Counted from the first letter of the stretch, positions 21,831 through 35,200 are shown. The stretch: DNA of 64,000 nucleotides from Thereva unica (GCA_949987705.1 OX465281.1:168158516-168222515), one strand, 5' to 3'. Notes: generated from the letters alone by a model not told the origin. Program-made: numbers and translations.

Positions 21831-22223
21831 TATTCTGTCGGTAAAATTTTATGATTTTATGCTATATTATGCCATAAAATAAAAGAATTCTCTAAAATCC
21901 TATTCTGTCCGACAAATTTTATTTTCTTTTATGCATCATAACATAAAATATTTCCTGTTATGCTTCATAACATAAAAGAACCTCAGCAGCACATTTTAGG
22001 GGTATTTTGACATATTTTATGAAAATAATAGGCGTGATTTGACAGTTGTTGTGCAAAGTCGTGCCAATTGAGTTTTTAGTTTGATTAAAAATTAATATGC
22101 CCAGGGCACATTTACATTTACAACCGATCAGCTGTTCATTTTCAACCGAACTGTTCAAAGCGTAATAGAACATAAAAGCATAAAAGATTCCATAAAATAA
22201 TTTTATGGAACGATGACAGAATA
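21831..22223. mobile_element. 393-bp inverted-repeat MITE
   Basis: Starts TATTCTGTCGGTAAAATTTT and ends GAACGATGACAGAATA, giving an outer 9-bp perfect match (TATTCTGTC/GACAGAATA) followed by looser CATAAAATTTTATG palindromes. A near-copy of the left end, CTATTCTGTCCGACAAATTTT, lies inside at about 21901-21921. AT-rich, no ORF. Confidence 0.65.
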
Positions 22224-22464
22224 GACTAATAAACTAAAATAGAATAAACTAAAGTTCGTAAATGCACGTGTTTAATTATTTCATGCTATTAACGATTCAT
22301 CGTGACTAATCCATATCACCTCTTTTTGTAATAAGTGTGTTTTTAACTGTCCCAATAAACAATAAATAATTTCCGCGCAAAACGAACTTCTAATTCACAT
22401 TTTTAATGTTTTTTGGTGGGATACATATCTATCTTTTTTGTTTAACTACATTCTAAAATAAAAA

Positions 22465-23890
22465 AAGTGTATTGTACTTGTCACACCCTTTCATTTAATA
22501 CCTTTGTCGAGGGGGTGGTGAAGAAAATGGTAATACGTCCTCTTCAGATGGCCGCGGTGGATCTAACTATATATTATGCATACTATATTGCTTATTGTAT
22601 TCTACTTATCATTCCCTTTCATTTGATACCCATGTCGAGGGAGTTTTGAAGAAAATGGTAATCCGCCCTCTTTAGATGACCGCCGTTGATTTAACCATAT
22701 AAGGAGTATACTATATCGCTTATGGTATTCTACTTATGCTACCCTTTCAATTGATACCCATGTCGAGAGGGTGGTGAAGAAATGGTAGTTCGCCCTCTTG
22801 AGACGGCCGCCATGGAGTTAACGACATACCTTATTGTATTCTACTTATCATTCCCTTTCATTTGACCATATTTTCATATTTGGTTGTGAAGAAAATGGTA
22901 ATCCGTCCTCTTCAGATGACCGCCATGGATCTAACCATATATTGAGTATACTATATGGCTTATGGCATTCTATTTTTTTTTTTTTTTATGTGAAAGTTTT
23001 TTTTTTATGTGTTATAATACCCTTTCAATTGACAGCCATGTCGAGGGAGTGTTGAAGAAATGGTAGCCCGCCCTCTTGAGACGGCCGCCATGGATTTTAC
23101 GACTTAGCTTATTGTATTCTACTTATCGCACCCTTTCATTTGATACCTAAGTCGAAGGAGTGGTGAAGAAAATGGTAATGCGTCCTCTTGAGATGGCCGC
23201 GGTGGATATTGAGTATACTATATTGCTCATTGTATTCTACTTATCATTCCCTTTCATTTGATAACCATGTCGAGGGGGTTGTGAAGAAAATGAAAGTTCG
23301 CCCTCTTGAGATGACCACCATGGATTTAACCATATATTGAGTTTACTATATCGCTTATGGTATTCTACTTATGACACCCTTTCAATTGATACCTATGTCG
23401 AGGGGGTGGTGAGGAAACGGTAGTCCGCCCTCCTCAGATGACCGCCATGGATCTAACCATATATGGAGTATACTATATCGGTTGTGGTATTTTACTTATA
23501 ATACCCTTTCAATTGATACCCATGTCGAGGGAGTGGTGAAGAAATGGTAGTCCGCCCTCTTGAGACGGCCGCCATGGATTTTAAGACACAGCTTATTGTT
23601 TTCTACTTAACATACCCTTTCATTTGATACCTATGTCGAGGGGGTGGTGAAGAAAATGGTAATGCGTCCTCTTGAGATGGCCGCCGTGGATATTGAGTAT
23701 ACTATATTGCTCATTGTATTCTACTTATCATTCCCTTTCATTTGATACCCATGTCGAGGGGATTGTGAAGAAAATGATAGTCCGCCCTCTTGAGATGACC
23801 ACCATATATTGAGTTTACTATATCGCTTATAGTATTGTACTTGTGATACCCTTTCAATTGATAGCCATGTCGAAGGGGTGGTAATCCGAT
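22465..23890. repeat. Satellite block B
   Basis: Same monomer family as block A (CCCTTTCATTTGATACC, CATGTCGAGGGGG, GGTAATCCGCCCTCTT, ATGGCCGCCATGG) with variants such as GAGACGGCCGCC. A poly(T) run interrupts one monomer near 22976-23003. Monomers are more diverged from block A than those of block C are. Confidence 0.88.
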
Positions 23891-24045
23891 CTCTTGCGAC
23901 GCGTACCAGTTTAATATGAATGCCTTTTGTTAATCATAGAAATGGTAGGGAATGCTATCTGACATCCGTCCTCTTGCGACGCGTACCAGTTTAATATGAA
24001 CGCCTTTTGTTAATCATAGAAATGATAGGGAATGCTATCTGACAT
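23888..24045. repeat. Tandem duplication of an 80-bp segment
   Basis: CTCTTGCGACGCGTACCAGT occurs at 23891 and 23971. The two 80-bp copies run to GGGAATGCTATCTGACATC with two or three differences. They lie at the right edge of satellite block B. Confidence 0.9.
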
Positions 24046-24577
24046 CAACAGTGCTTGATTTCACTAACTTGTAACGAATATGTCATATTTTAGAAATAAA
24101 TTACAATTACGAACTTGGTAAAAGTGGTAATCGGTATTTCAAAATTTTACTGTATTTTTTTACTATGAACTACCTAGATATGTTTTTTATAGACACCATA
24201 GTTGTGACTAACCACTTTTATATGATCACATTTTGTTAATCATCTTATGCCATCTGTCATCAACAACAAGTGAACACTTTTAGAGTAACTAGTAGCACCA
24301 TCTCATTTATTGAGCAAGTGAAATAACTTATAACGCCATCTGGTAGAATAATTTTGAGTACCCACTTTTTTAGACTGAAAGTGAAAAAAAAGTTCGTTTC
24401 GAAATGTAAAAAATGTAAAAATAAAGAAAACGAAGAAAGATAGGAAAAAAACTCATAGAATAATAAATTATTTATATTTTGGTTATGGGTTACAAGTGGA
24501 AAATTACTTATATGGCTTATAAAAAGGTGATAAATCGCATAATTTTATTAAAAAAACACCTTGTTTTCCATGTTTAC
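24046..24577. other. AT-rich DNA, nothing recognised
   Basis: No ORF or repeat that I can support, although the phrases (AC)GCCATCTGG and GCCATCTGTCATC recur. Confidence 0.4.
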
Positions 24578-25142
24578 GCCTAGTATGGAGTTCGAACGGA
24601 ATTCCGTTCCATATATAATTCACGTAAAAAAAAGCACGGAATTCCGTTCACCCGATTTTTCCGTGTACTTTTTGTTTTGTGAGTACGGACTTCAAACGGA
24701 ATTCTGTTGGTAATGTATCACTTGCAAAGTTCTAATAGATGGCTCTGCAAGGGAAATTGTAGACTTTTTCCCGTTCACGTTGGAATGGAATAAATAGCTA
24801 GACAATTATTCCGTTGTTGTACTTTAGGTAATTTTGACAGAACGACAGAAAATCACCTTTTGCCGTTTTGATTTTTGAAATTTATTAAATTTTCTGTTTT
24901 TCCTTTTTTTAAATTCTGACTTTCATTAAATTTATAATAATAATTGCGGTTTAAATAAATTTAATTGCTGTTATTGAATGTTTTTTATTTTTTATTTGCA
25001 ACCACCGCATACGTACCACTTAATAAATACATAAGAGTCAGCTTTATACTTTTTCTCCACAATATTTTCTACACGAATTTTTCCGTGTAGAATTAAATTG
25101 CAGAAATGCTAAACGGAATTCCGTTCGAACTCCATACTAGGC
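24578..25142. mobile_element. MITE with perfect 31-bp terminal inverted repeats
   Basis: The left end starts GCCTAGTATGGAGTTCG and the right end is its complement, CGAACTCCATACTAGGC, matching without error over 31 bp (24578-24608 and 25112-25142). The palindrome AACGGAATTCCGTT sits in each arm, and internal variants recur (ACGGAATTCCGTT near 24639; AACGGAATTCTGTT near 24697). No coding capacity. Confidence 0.9.
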
Positions 25143-25204
25143 TTTAGGCGTAAATAGGGCTTTAGCTGTTTAGCTTACGAACTCGGCAAACCATTGCTTG
25201 CCTT

Positions 25205-25500
25205 AATTGGCATAGATGGAGTGTTCACTTTTCTTTGTCATAGATGGGGTGCAATTAATATATGTATATATATATATCAATTCTTTCAAATTCTTGGCGG
25301 GTAATTATTGTATAATTCTTTCAGCAGCATCTACATGAAAGATGCGTTAGTTTTTCAAGTTATTTGTTGGAATGTTTTCGTGATTCTTCACAATCTCCAC
25401 TTAATATATTGTCATCCAGTCTGAAGAGTTATTCAACAGAAAGGATACCATGAAAAAGCGTAATTAGTGGCTAGTCTCTAGGCACAACATCCCACTAGTT
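25205..25500. repeat. Second copy of one arm of the 17302-19514 element
   Basis: From CATAGATGGAGTGTTCAC to CTAGGCACAACATCCCACTAG this matches the outer arm. It keeps the 95-bp portion (CAGCAGCATCTACATGAAAG) that the right arm of copy 1 has lost. The opposite arm is not found nearby; the MITE at 24578 lies just upstream. Confidence 0.85.
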
Positions 25501-26359
25501 TGTCTACTATCTAACATTAACAGTTGGACAAGCTGTGACGGGACACCTTCTTTGTAAAAAGGAGATATTTTTTTTAAAGTATTTGTCTTATTATAAATTT
25601 AGTCTGATCTACTTTTTCGAAATCCTACTTCATAATCTCTTACTTTTTGTTTCATATATGGTTTCAATCTGCCAAATGCGACAGCACTCTTTGTAAACTT
25701 GTTCGGCAGTGTGGTTTGTCTGTAATTTGTTTATAAATGCTATTTTTTCTGGACTGGGACAATGGTGCCTAGAAGGCATTCTTCTGTTATCCATAGTCTG
25801 TAAACCAGTTTCTCAAGAACCTCATTCCTCTCACCACCATGTTTCAAGTTTTCTGATATACTAGCTGGTCCTGGCCCACGTTTTTTCGTTTAAAATCTTA
25901 CAAATATTTTCATAGCAATTACAAATTCACAATCACAAATTTTCAGGACTATTTGTATGGTGTTAGGAATATGTTTAGGGTTCTAAATCTGTATGTGGCT
26001 AGGAGAAATTATTGTATACTTTTTAGTTCGTTATAAAAACGTGCTATATTAAAAAGTTTTTTTTATCTAATAATTATTATCTGTTTTTTAGTCTTGTATG
26101 TATCGCGTTATTCACGTTTTTCAGTTTGACTAAAATCGTTAATTTAAAATCGATTTCAAAATTTGACAAACATACACATAGACAGGAAAGCGACTCAGTA
26201 GGGACATTGCAAGTAATTACTCTGAGAAGAGGATTTTTGAGTACTTCGTCGGTTTTTAAATACCAAAGATGTACATTTGTAATGGCTAATTGATAATACT
26301 GAGACAAATGGCTTTGATTTCGCTGTTGTCTGAAAAGCGGAAAGTGGAAATACTCAATC
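25501..26359. other. AT-rich DNA with a possible RT fragment
   Basis: On the minus strand about 25755-25900 reads through LKHGGERNEVLEKLVYRLW and TIVPVQKK, like the RT segment before the NYRGISLL box in RTE-type LINEs. It is short and isolated. Nothing else recognised. Confidence 0.35.
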
Positions 26360-28433
26360 CATAGCTCGGGTGCTGTGAAGAAAATGGTACTCCGCCCTCT
26401 CAAAATGGCCGCCATGGACCTAATGATGTTCCGAGTACACTGCTTATGGTGTTCTAGTTATCATACCCTTTCATTTTATACCCATGTCGAAAGGGTTGTG
26501 AAAAGAATGGTAACCCGTCCTCTTGAGGAGGCTGCCATGGATATAACGACTAGCTTATTGCATTCGACTTATGATACGCTTTCAATTGATACACATGCCG
26601 AGGGGGTTGTGAAGAAAATGGTAATCCGCCCTCTTGAGATGGCCGCCATTAAACAAACGATATATTGAGTATACTATATTGCTTATGGTGTTCTACTTAT
26701 CATACTCTTTCATTTGATACCCATGTCCAACGGGTTGTAAAGAAAATGGCAATCCGCCCTATTGAGATGGCCGCCATGGATCTAAAAACATAGCCTATTG
26801 CATTCTACTTATAATGCCCTTTCATTTGATACCCATGTCGAGGGGGTTGTGGTAATCCGCCCTTTGGAGATGACCGCCATGGACCAAAAGACATATTGAG
26901 TACAATATATTGCTTACGGTGTTTTACTTATAATGCGCTTTCGTTTGATACCCATGTCGAGTGGGTTGTGAAGAAAATGGTAATCCGCCCTCTTGAGATG
27001 ACCGCCATGGACCAAACGGTATATTGAGTATACTATATTGCTTATGGTGCTTTACTTATCACACTCTTTCATTTGATAAACATGAAAAAGGGGTTGTGAA
27101 GAAAATGGTAATCCGCCTTTGGAGATGACCGCCATGGACCAAAGGATATATTGAGTATACTATATTGCTAATGGTGTTTTACTTATTATACCCTTTCGTT
27201 TGATACCCATGTCGAGGGGATTGTCAAGAAAATGGTAATCCGCCCTCTTGAGATGGCCGCCATGGTCCAAACGATAAATTGAGTATTCTATTATTCTTAT
27301 AGTGTTCTACTTATCACACCCTTTCATAAGAGACCCATGTCGGGGGGGTTGTGAAGAAAATGTTAATCCGCCCTCTTGGGATGGCGGCCATGCAAAAATC
27401 GATAAATTGAGTATACTATATTGCCTATGGTGTTCTACATATCATACTCTTTCATTTGATACCCATGTCGAAGGGGTTGTGAATAAAATGATAATCCGCC
27501 ATCTTGAGTTGGCCACCATGTACCAAAGGATATATTGAGGATACTATATTAGTAATATTGTTCTACTTATCATACCATTTTATTTGATACCCATGTCCAA
27601 CGGGTTGTAAAGAAAATGGCAATCCGCCCTCTTGAAATGGCCGCCATGGATCTAAAAACATAGCCTATTGCATTCTACTTATAATGCCCTTTCATTTGAT
27701 ACGCATGTCGAGGGGGTTGTGAAGAAAATGGTAATCCGTCCTTTGGAGATGACCGCCATGGACCAAAAGACATATTGAGTATAATATATTGCTTACGGTG
27801 TTTTACTTATCATACCGTTTCGTTTTATACCCATGTTGAGTGGGTTGTAAAGTAAATGGTGATCCGCCCTCTTGAGATGGCTGCCATGGCCCAAACGATA
27901 TATTAAGTATATTATATTGCTTATCGTGCTCTACTTATCACACTCTTTCATATGATAAACATGAAGAAGGGGTTGTGATGAAAATGGTAATGAACCTTCT
28001 TGAGATGGCCGCCATGGACCAAACGATAAATTTAGTATACTATATTGCCTCTGGTGTTCTGCTTATCATACTCTTTCATTTGATACCCATGTCGAAGGGG
28101 TTATGACTAATATGGTAATGCACCCTCTGGAGATGGCCGCCATGGACCAAACGATAAATTGACCTTGCTATATTGCTTATGGTGTTCTCTACTTATCACA
28201 CCATTGCATTTGATACCCATGTCGAAGGTGTTGTGAAGAAAATGATAATCCGCCCTCTTGAGATGGCTGTATACTATATTGGTTATAGTGTTGTCATTAA
28301 CATCCACTTTCATCTGATACCAATATTCAAGTGGTTGTGAAGAAAATGTTAATCCGCCCACTTAAAATGGCGGCCATGGACCAAACGATAAATTGAGTAT
28401 ACTATATTGCTTATGGCGTTCTACTTATCACGC
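26360..28433. repeat. Satellite block C, the longest block
   Basis: About 16 monomers of the roughly 128-bp satellite (GGTAATCCGCCCTCTTGAG, ATGGCCGCCATGGACC, GTATACTATATTGCTTATGG), with some truncated units (26860, 28255). The array is cut at TACTTATCAC, where a LINE begins. Confidence 0.9.
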
Positions 28434-31247
28434 CGAAGAAAAAAAAAACAAAAAGCAAAAAAATTGTGAACAGTGAAAAATAAAAAAAAAATTGTGGAAA
28501 CAATAAAAACTAAAAACGTGCACAAAAAACAGTGTCATAAAAAACGAGCGCAGTCTAACGCGAAGGCCCATCACCCTTCACTAGACACGACCGGACCGAC
28601 GAACGGCGCAAGTAGGTACCCTTGCTCCCTACCCTCTCTCGCATCTCGGTCCTGCAGGTGCTGCGGCTAAAATCTGTCGGTCGATAAAATTTGCCCCGTC
28701 TCAAAAGGCATAACACTTTGACGCGGACAAATTTTATTGACTCTGATGGTTGCGGCAAATGTAATGCCGGAAATATCCTCGAAAACGTGGCGATTGAGCC
28801 CGCGCTACCGAAGTCCCGTTACAAGTCAAATTTTGCTATTGATTTTTGTAACATTCGTGGACTTCATGCGAATTTTTTTTTTGTTGAGTGCCACTTATTG
28901 ACTTATAAACCCCCAATCTTCGCACTTAGTGAAACCCAAATATCACCCGATACTGACCTAGGTCATTACCAGGTGTCGGCGTACACTTTAGTGAACAATC
29001 TCTCCCCCCATAGGGGTATTGCCATATTTGTTAGGGATGACGTGGCTTATTGTAAAATATTTTCAAACACGACTTCAGATATCAACTATCTTTGGGTTAA
29101 AATCATATTCCCAAGCCACGTCATATTCTTCTGCTTCCTATACAGAAGTCCTAACATAAGTAACGAAGCCTCCACTTCATCTTTTGATACCATTTCCGAA
29201 CAAATCTCAGGATTTTTGTCGTCCAATCCTGAGTGTGAAATCATCGTTGCGGGTGATTTCAATGTTCACAACGCAAAATGGCTGACTTACTCAAATGGCA
29301 CCAGTGTTTCTGGCAGGACGTCGAGCTCTTTGCAGACGCCAATAATTTGCATCAAATTGCGGATCGTCCACAAGAGTCCCTGATGTTGCTGATCAAGGAA
29401 CCTATCTCCTTGATCTTTTTTTAACTTCTCATCCAGCGCGTTACTCTATTGAAGTTGATTCACCTCTCGGCAATTCGGACCACTCTTTAGTTAGCGCTAG
29501 TTTCCCATTCAAATTTCCCACCCCTCCCAAACCAGTTCGAAGAACTGTATGGCATTATGGGAAGGCCAATTGGCAGGGGCTTATTAATTTTTTCCAATCT
29601 ACTGACTGGAACCAGTGTTTCCGAAACAAAAACGTCAACTCTGCCGCTATCCGTATCTCTAGGATCATACAGGCAGGAATGCATTTGTTCATTCCTCATT
29701 CTACCAAATCTGTGAAGGCTAGGACCAACAGATGGTTTAATCAGGAGTGTATGAATGCAATCAGAAATAAAGAAGCCGCCTTTCGAGCTTACAAGAGCTC
29801 CCCTAGTGAATCGCTCCGTGTAGAGTATATAAAACTAAGAAATTCCTGTAAAGTCACCATCAGGAATGTCAAAAATTCATTTGACAACAAGTTGAGAAGT
29901 AAACTCCTTAATGCAACCTCTGGTAGCAAGAACTTCTGGTCCTTGGTAAGCTCCATTAAGAAGAATTTCACATCATCCACAACTCCTTCATTCATCCATG
30001 ATAAGAAGGTGATAACAGACAGAAAATCCAAGGCCGATTTATTAGCATCTCTGTTTGCTTCCAATTCTTCTTTACCCCAAATTGATATGCTACCCCCGGT
30101 TCTCGAGCACAGCGCTCATTTAATGGACAGGGTTTTCTTCAGGACTCGCGAGGTGTACAGGTGCCTCAAGGAGCTCGATATCAATAAATCCACTGGACCC
30201 GGTAATATACCCCCTATCGTCTTAAAACAATGCGCCTCACCTTTGGCTCAACCTCTGCGCAAACTTTTTGCCCTATCATACTCTTCCGGAGTCTATCCAG
30301 GCTCTTGGAAACTTGCCCATGTACAGCCAATACCGAAAAAAGGTGACTCCAGCGACCCCTCTAACTACCGCCCAATAGCAATTACTTCTATTCTCTCCAA
30401 AACAATGGAGACGATAATCAACAAAAAACTTATGGGATATCTAGAATCCAACCTACTCATAAACGACAGACAGTATGGCTTCCGACACAGAAGATCCACT
30501 GGCGATCTTTTAGTTTGTCTTACAGAACACCTCAGCCGAAGTTTGCATGGATCAGGTGAATCCAGTCTGGTTGCTTTGGATATCTCCAAGGCTTTTGATA
30601 GAGTTTGGCACTTAGCCTTGTTAGCTAAACTCAAAGCTATTGGAATCGAACCACTTTTGCAGAAATGGATTGAGAATTTCCTTTCCGGCCGTTCAATTAA
30701 GGTAGTATTGGATGGCATCAAATCTGAATCTCACCCTATCTCTGCGGGGGTCCCCCAAGGGTCAATTTTATCACCAGCCCTATTTTTTATTTTTATAAAT
30801 GATCTACTTTCAATCCCCTTCAACCCACTTCTCAGCTTCGCCGACGACGGTACCCTGAGTTACTCTTACAGCTACGATACAAGACAGACTCATGCCAGAT
30901 CCTGTCTTGATGATCGTGAAGTAATGTTCAACTGTATTAATAACGGCATTGAACTTATTCTAGAGTGGGGAACAAAGAATCGTGTCGAATTCAACCCCTC
31001 CAAAACCAAGTACTGTCTTATATCCAAGAAGAAGATCAACACCTCACCATCCTTGTCAGTGGATGGCGTGGAACTACAGGCCGACCCATCCCTAAACATC
31101 TTAGGCGTGACATTAGCCAAATACTTGCGATGGAATGACCACATATTCCAAATCGCCAAACAAGCATTCCGGTGCTTGGGATTTCTTAAGAGGTGCAAGT
31201 TCCTCCTCCAGCCATCGGCCCGCGCTGTTATTTATAAATCCTACTAG
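28434..31247 (+). mobile_element. CR1/Jockey-like LINE, 3' end missing
   Basis: Starts within the satellite at about 28434 with an A-rich 5' UTR, and holds endonuclease and RT regions. It stops abruptly at 31247, where an inverted R1-type fragment begins. The C-terminal end of the same type of LINE is found far away at 63300-63779. Confidence 0.8.
28691..31247 (+). pseudogene. LINE endonuclease/reverse transcriptase with two frameshifts and a lost C-terminus
   Basis: The frame changes near 29300-29320 and again near 29371, each time as expected for one missing base. The endonuclease has NIRGLHAN, ALSETQIS, VAGDFNVHNAKW and, after the shifts, GNSDHSL. The RT has TGPGNIPPIVLK, NYRPIAITS, QYGFRHRRSTGD, ALDISKAFDRVW, GVPQGSILSP and FADDGTLSY (Phe in the catalytic box). 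The final thumb and C-terminal part are missing after IYKSY. A short upstream ORF (28473-28670) ends in CRCCG and may be a remnant of ORF1 or an ORF2 leader. Not functional. Confidence 0.85.
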
Positions 31248-31685
31248 GGTCAGGCTTGGCGCCGCATAGCAGCTGTAGACGTGTATTCCACCTACTTTTG
31301 CCCGCGTGAAGCCATTCTCTGGGCTTCTCATGGTATCTTCCATGGCTCGGCTCCCGCACGTCCATATCGCTGACGTGCCGCTGCTATCGTTTATCCAGAC
31401 GCCACTGTGCAGGTTTCTATACTGCTCGCAGACGATTGCGACGTCGATTTTTTCCTCGTAGACTGTCTGTGCCAGCAGGTCTTGTGCAACTTGACAGTGG
31501 TTCAGGTTTATCTGTATAAACCTTATCTTCGCCTGTTTTTCAGCGCCTCCTTGAACGCCGGACATCTATTACCTCCGGTCACGTGCCCACTATCCCTGCC
31601 CTCACCTTCCCTACAAATTAGGCATTTTGCAGCTTGGTCACACTCCTTTACCTTGTGACCCTCTTTCCCGCAGCCTCGGCACAAA
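31248..31685 (-). mobile_element. R1-type LINE fragment, left arm of a head-to-head palindrome
   Basis: On the minus strand this reads first the Gag zinc knuckles (CRGCGKEGHKVKEC, then CLICREGEGRDSGHVTGGNR C-x-A) and, overlapping it, the start of ORF2 (ATG at 31565): KIRFIQINLNHCQ, VCEQYRN, GGIHVYSCYAAPSLTL. It breaks off at about 31250 against the LINE to its left. It matches the right arm (31686 onwards) in inverted orientation with few differences over about 400 bp. Part of the gag/ORF2 overlap is therefore present twice, in opposite directions. Confidence 0.85.
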
Positions 31686-32235
31686 GTAAAGGAGTGTGAC
31701 CAAGCTGCCAAATGCCTAATTTGTAGGTAGGTAGAGGGCAGGGATAGTGGGCACGTGACCGGAGGTAGTAGATGTCCGGCGTACAAGGAGGCACTAAAAA
31801 GCAGGCTAAGATAAGGTTCTTACAGATTAACCTGAACCACTGTCAAGCGGCACAAGATCTGCTGGCACAGACAGTCTACGAGGAGAAAATCGACGTCGCA
31901 ATCGTCTGCGAGCAGTATAGAAACCTGCACAGCGGCGTCTGGATAAATTATAGCAGCGGCACGTCAGCGATATGGACGTGCGGGAGCCGAGCCATGGAAG
32001 ATACCATGAGAAGCCCAGAGAATGGCTTCACGCGGGCAAAAGTAGGCGGAATACACGTCTACAGCTGCTATGCGGCGCCAAGCCTGACACTAGACGAGTA
32101 CGAGTCGATGTTGGAAAAGTTAGCCGCCGACACGAGTCACCATCACCCGGTAATATTAGCGGGTGATTTCAATGCTTGGGCTGTCGAATGGGGCAGTCGA
32201 CAAACGAATGCAAGAGGGCGCATACTCCTAGAACT
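31686..32235 (+). pseudogene. R1-type LINE, right arm: gag end and endonuclease of ORF2
   Basis: The arm starts at GTAAAGGAGTGTGACC, the complement of the left arm. ORF2 starts at the ATG at 31772 and encodes the endonuclease: QINLNHCQAAQDLL, VCEQYRNLHSGVW and VILAGDFNAWAVEWGS. A stop codon (TAG after ICR) breaks the overlapping gag end. At 32235 ORF2 is split by the Gypsy element, and the rest of the R1 sequence returns at 47227. Confidence 0.85.
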
Positions 32236-35200
32236 TGTAACGGACGCCCTATGGGGCTTAACACGCCTGCGCGCTTTAAGAAGAAAAAACAAATTTTTTT
32301 TATCTCCCGCCACTGTTAAATTCCTATAACAAATAAATAAAAGCCGCAAGACAACATTTCACAAACTATACACCCAAAAAGGCATGAGCCATAAACCAAT
32401 CGAATGATGACAATTAAAACCTAATGATGGATACAAAGTATTGTGAGAATGCATCGAAGCTGATCAGCGGCAATCGCGACACCTGAACGAAAGCACTATC
32501 CTCGGCACTATAGGGAAAATAACCGACAGCGCAAACAATTGAGGAATATCCTCATAATGCTAGATATATACTGCTGTTAGTTAACTCTCATTAGTTCGTG
32601 TATTAGCACACTAGGGCAAGAAAATTGCAAAGCATACTCTCATTATACCTGGGACACATACCTACACCATCATGATTAGATTAACATTCATTATCGTGGC
32701 AAGACCTATCAAAATAAATGTCCAAAATAAAAATATTGTCCTTAAGTGACATCTGTGGGATAAATTAGAAACGACATTTTAAAATAAAATAATTTGATTT
32801 GACACTAGTTAAACAGCAATATGTAAGGACGTTATGTTTCCAACTTAGAATCTGCCAACATAATTAAGATGTAGTGTGTCAAAAAGTATTATTTTCAATA
32901 AATTCTGTTTTTATAACCAGCTGATAGATGGCCATGGTGATAAGGCTGGAGAATTCCGCGATAATCTCTTTAAGCAATTTCAGCTTTAGTAGGCTAAACA
33001 CACAATTCAGACATCCAATTCACCAACCACAGAAATAGAAGATTCATTTAAATTTCCTTGAAATTATGCACAGACAGAAAAGAAGTTAAAAATAATTTTT
33101 TGAAAAAAAAAAAAAAAAAATTCAATTTTAAACGGTGGGAAAAATCTTGCCAAGATTCTTGCCCCGTATTACAAATGGAAAAGAACGCACCCACAGGGAG
33201 AGACTCGAAGTAGAGGTCAGGACAAGAGACGCGATTCCGACGGACTTGTGGGAACAGAGTCTGTTTGGCGGTGAATCGAAGAGGTGGTCAAAAGCGGAGT
33301 GTGTAAAAAAAAAAAAAACTAAAGGATGTACTACTAAAAACTGGAACGTGGCGACGAGAAACAAAAAAAAAGCAAAATTTTTGTAGAGGAAGGCGGAGGA
33401 GAAAAAGCGGAAGTTCTCAGGATCAAAAAGGCGAAAGGTGAAACCAGGCGGCAGACGCAGGTATCCCGGAGACGAAGATATATGCGGTGTTCCGGAAAAT
33501 TCCATCCCCGAAGAGCGCGTGTCATTTTTAGACACAGAAGGGCGCCGTCGCTGCCATTATTGAAGAAAACCAAAATTCTTGTATGGTGTTAAGTTAACAC
33601 TTAAGGTATGTCTCAGTTTTTTTCTTTTGGGTATTAGTCTTCCCTAAAAGACTAAGAAGAAATTAAGGAGAAGGAAGTCGGGTCACGGCCACGTGTGCCG
33701 TCTGGAAGTACCGGTGCCATTGTGCAAATTTCATAAAGGAGAAGGAATCCCGTACCAACGGACACGAACTCATCATGGACCACCAATAAATTATTACATT
33801 AAAATCATTTTCTATAAAACTTTTATATTCCGATATTTAGAGGTTGTTCCAGGAATTTGTAAATTTTTTTTTCTGTGATTGACATCACCTTGCATTTTTT
33901 TTTGTCAATGATAACCTGAGATTTTCAATTTGTCATGTTCGATTCCGTTACTACGGAAATTGCGAAATGTTTTTTTTTGGGTTTATGGTGATTAACGTCA
34001 CCTGATTTTTGATAAAGCCAAGTCGAGTTCAGGAAATATGCTTTGGATTACTAAGTTAAGATCTTATTATATAAAGATTTGAGAAAATCAAATGAACTTT
34101 TGATAAGGATAAGTCGAGTTCCTGTAGTATGTATTTTTAGTTAAAGAATTATTATGTAAAGTTTTGAAGGAATTTTAGTACCTATTAAGCGAGTTTGGTG
34201 ATTAACATCACATGACGTTTGATTAAAATAAGTCGAGTTCTTTAATACGTTCTTTTTATTAAGTTAGCGTTTTATTATATAAAGTTTTGAGAAAAATTTA
34301 GTACACATTAATCCATTCTTTTGATTAAAATTACATGAGTTCCTTTTGCTAAAGATGAGAGGAGGTATTTAAAAATGTTTTTCTTTGTATTATTAAGTCT
34401 GAGTATTATAATAAGAAATTTTGAAAGAATTTAGAACATAGTAAGCGATTTTTTTTGTTGGCTGTCATCACCATTAGTTTAATGTATGAATTTCGGTCAT
34501 ATACCTTTAAATTTGTTAAGCTACGCAGTGTTGATATTCAATTGTCAGCATGGTAATTTGGAATATTTTCAAAACTAAATTTTATATGAATTGTGTATGA
34601 GTTAAACTATACTCATGAAGTGTTTAGCTATTCTATTGTCCAGTTTGCTCTACCTAGTTTTTTTTTATTTTTTTTTACGAGACGATTAGGGGTTGCATTG
34701 GACAGGGTGTGAACTAATTCTGAGATTTGGTAGGCAATAAAGGCGACATTCAAGTGGAACTTTGGGGGATGTCTTCCGAAGTAGGAATTAAGTTTTGTTG
34801 TGAAGACGCTTTCTTACGATTTTCAGGCCAGGTGACGTTGTTAGTGAGGAATTTCAGATCGCGTAGAATAAACATACCCGTAATTTTAGAAAGTCAATTT
34901 TAGGTTTTTGAAACTATTGAGGCTGATAAAGAATGCGTTTTAAAAGGAATTCTTTTGTGTCAGGGTTTTGTTCATGGTAAGGAGTTTGATAATTGGAGCA
35001 TTCCTCGAGGTTAGTTGAAGTTTGGGTTGGCCCATATCGTTTAGAGTTTTATTAGAATTTCGACCAGTGGTTTACCCTCCCTCACCTTTTCGTAAGCATT
35101 GCAACTAGTGAGTAGGTGATTTTTAATGTTGTTGGCCTGTTTCATAAGAATGAATAAGAACACTAAGTGAGTTCTGGAAACTAAATTTTTAAATAGTAGT

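Noticed and set aside
33128..33535. 135-codon minus ORF in the LTR (and its twin at 44313-44720), with an opposite 83-codon ORF
   Set aside because: Low-complexity Phe-rich and Lys-rich translations of purine tracts. No domain; both copies are the same because the LTRs are the same.
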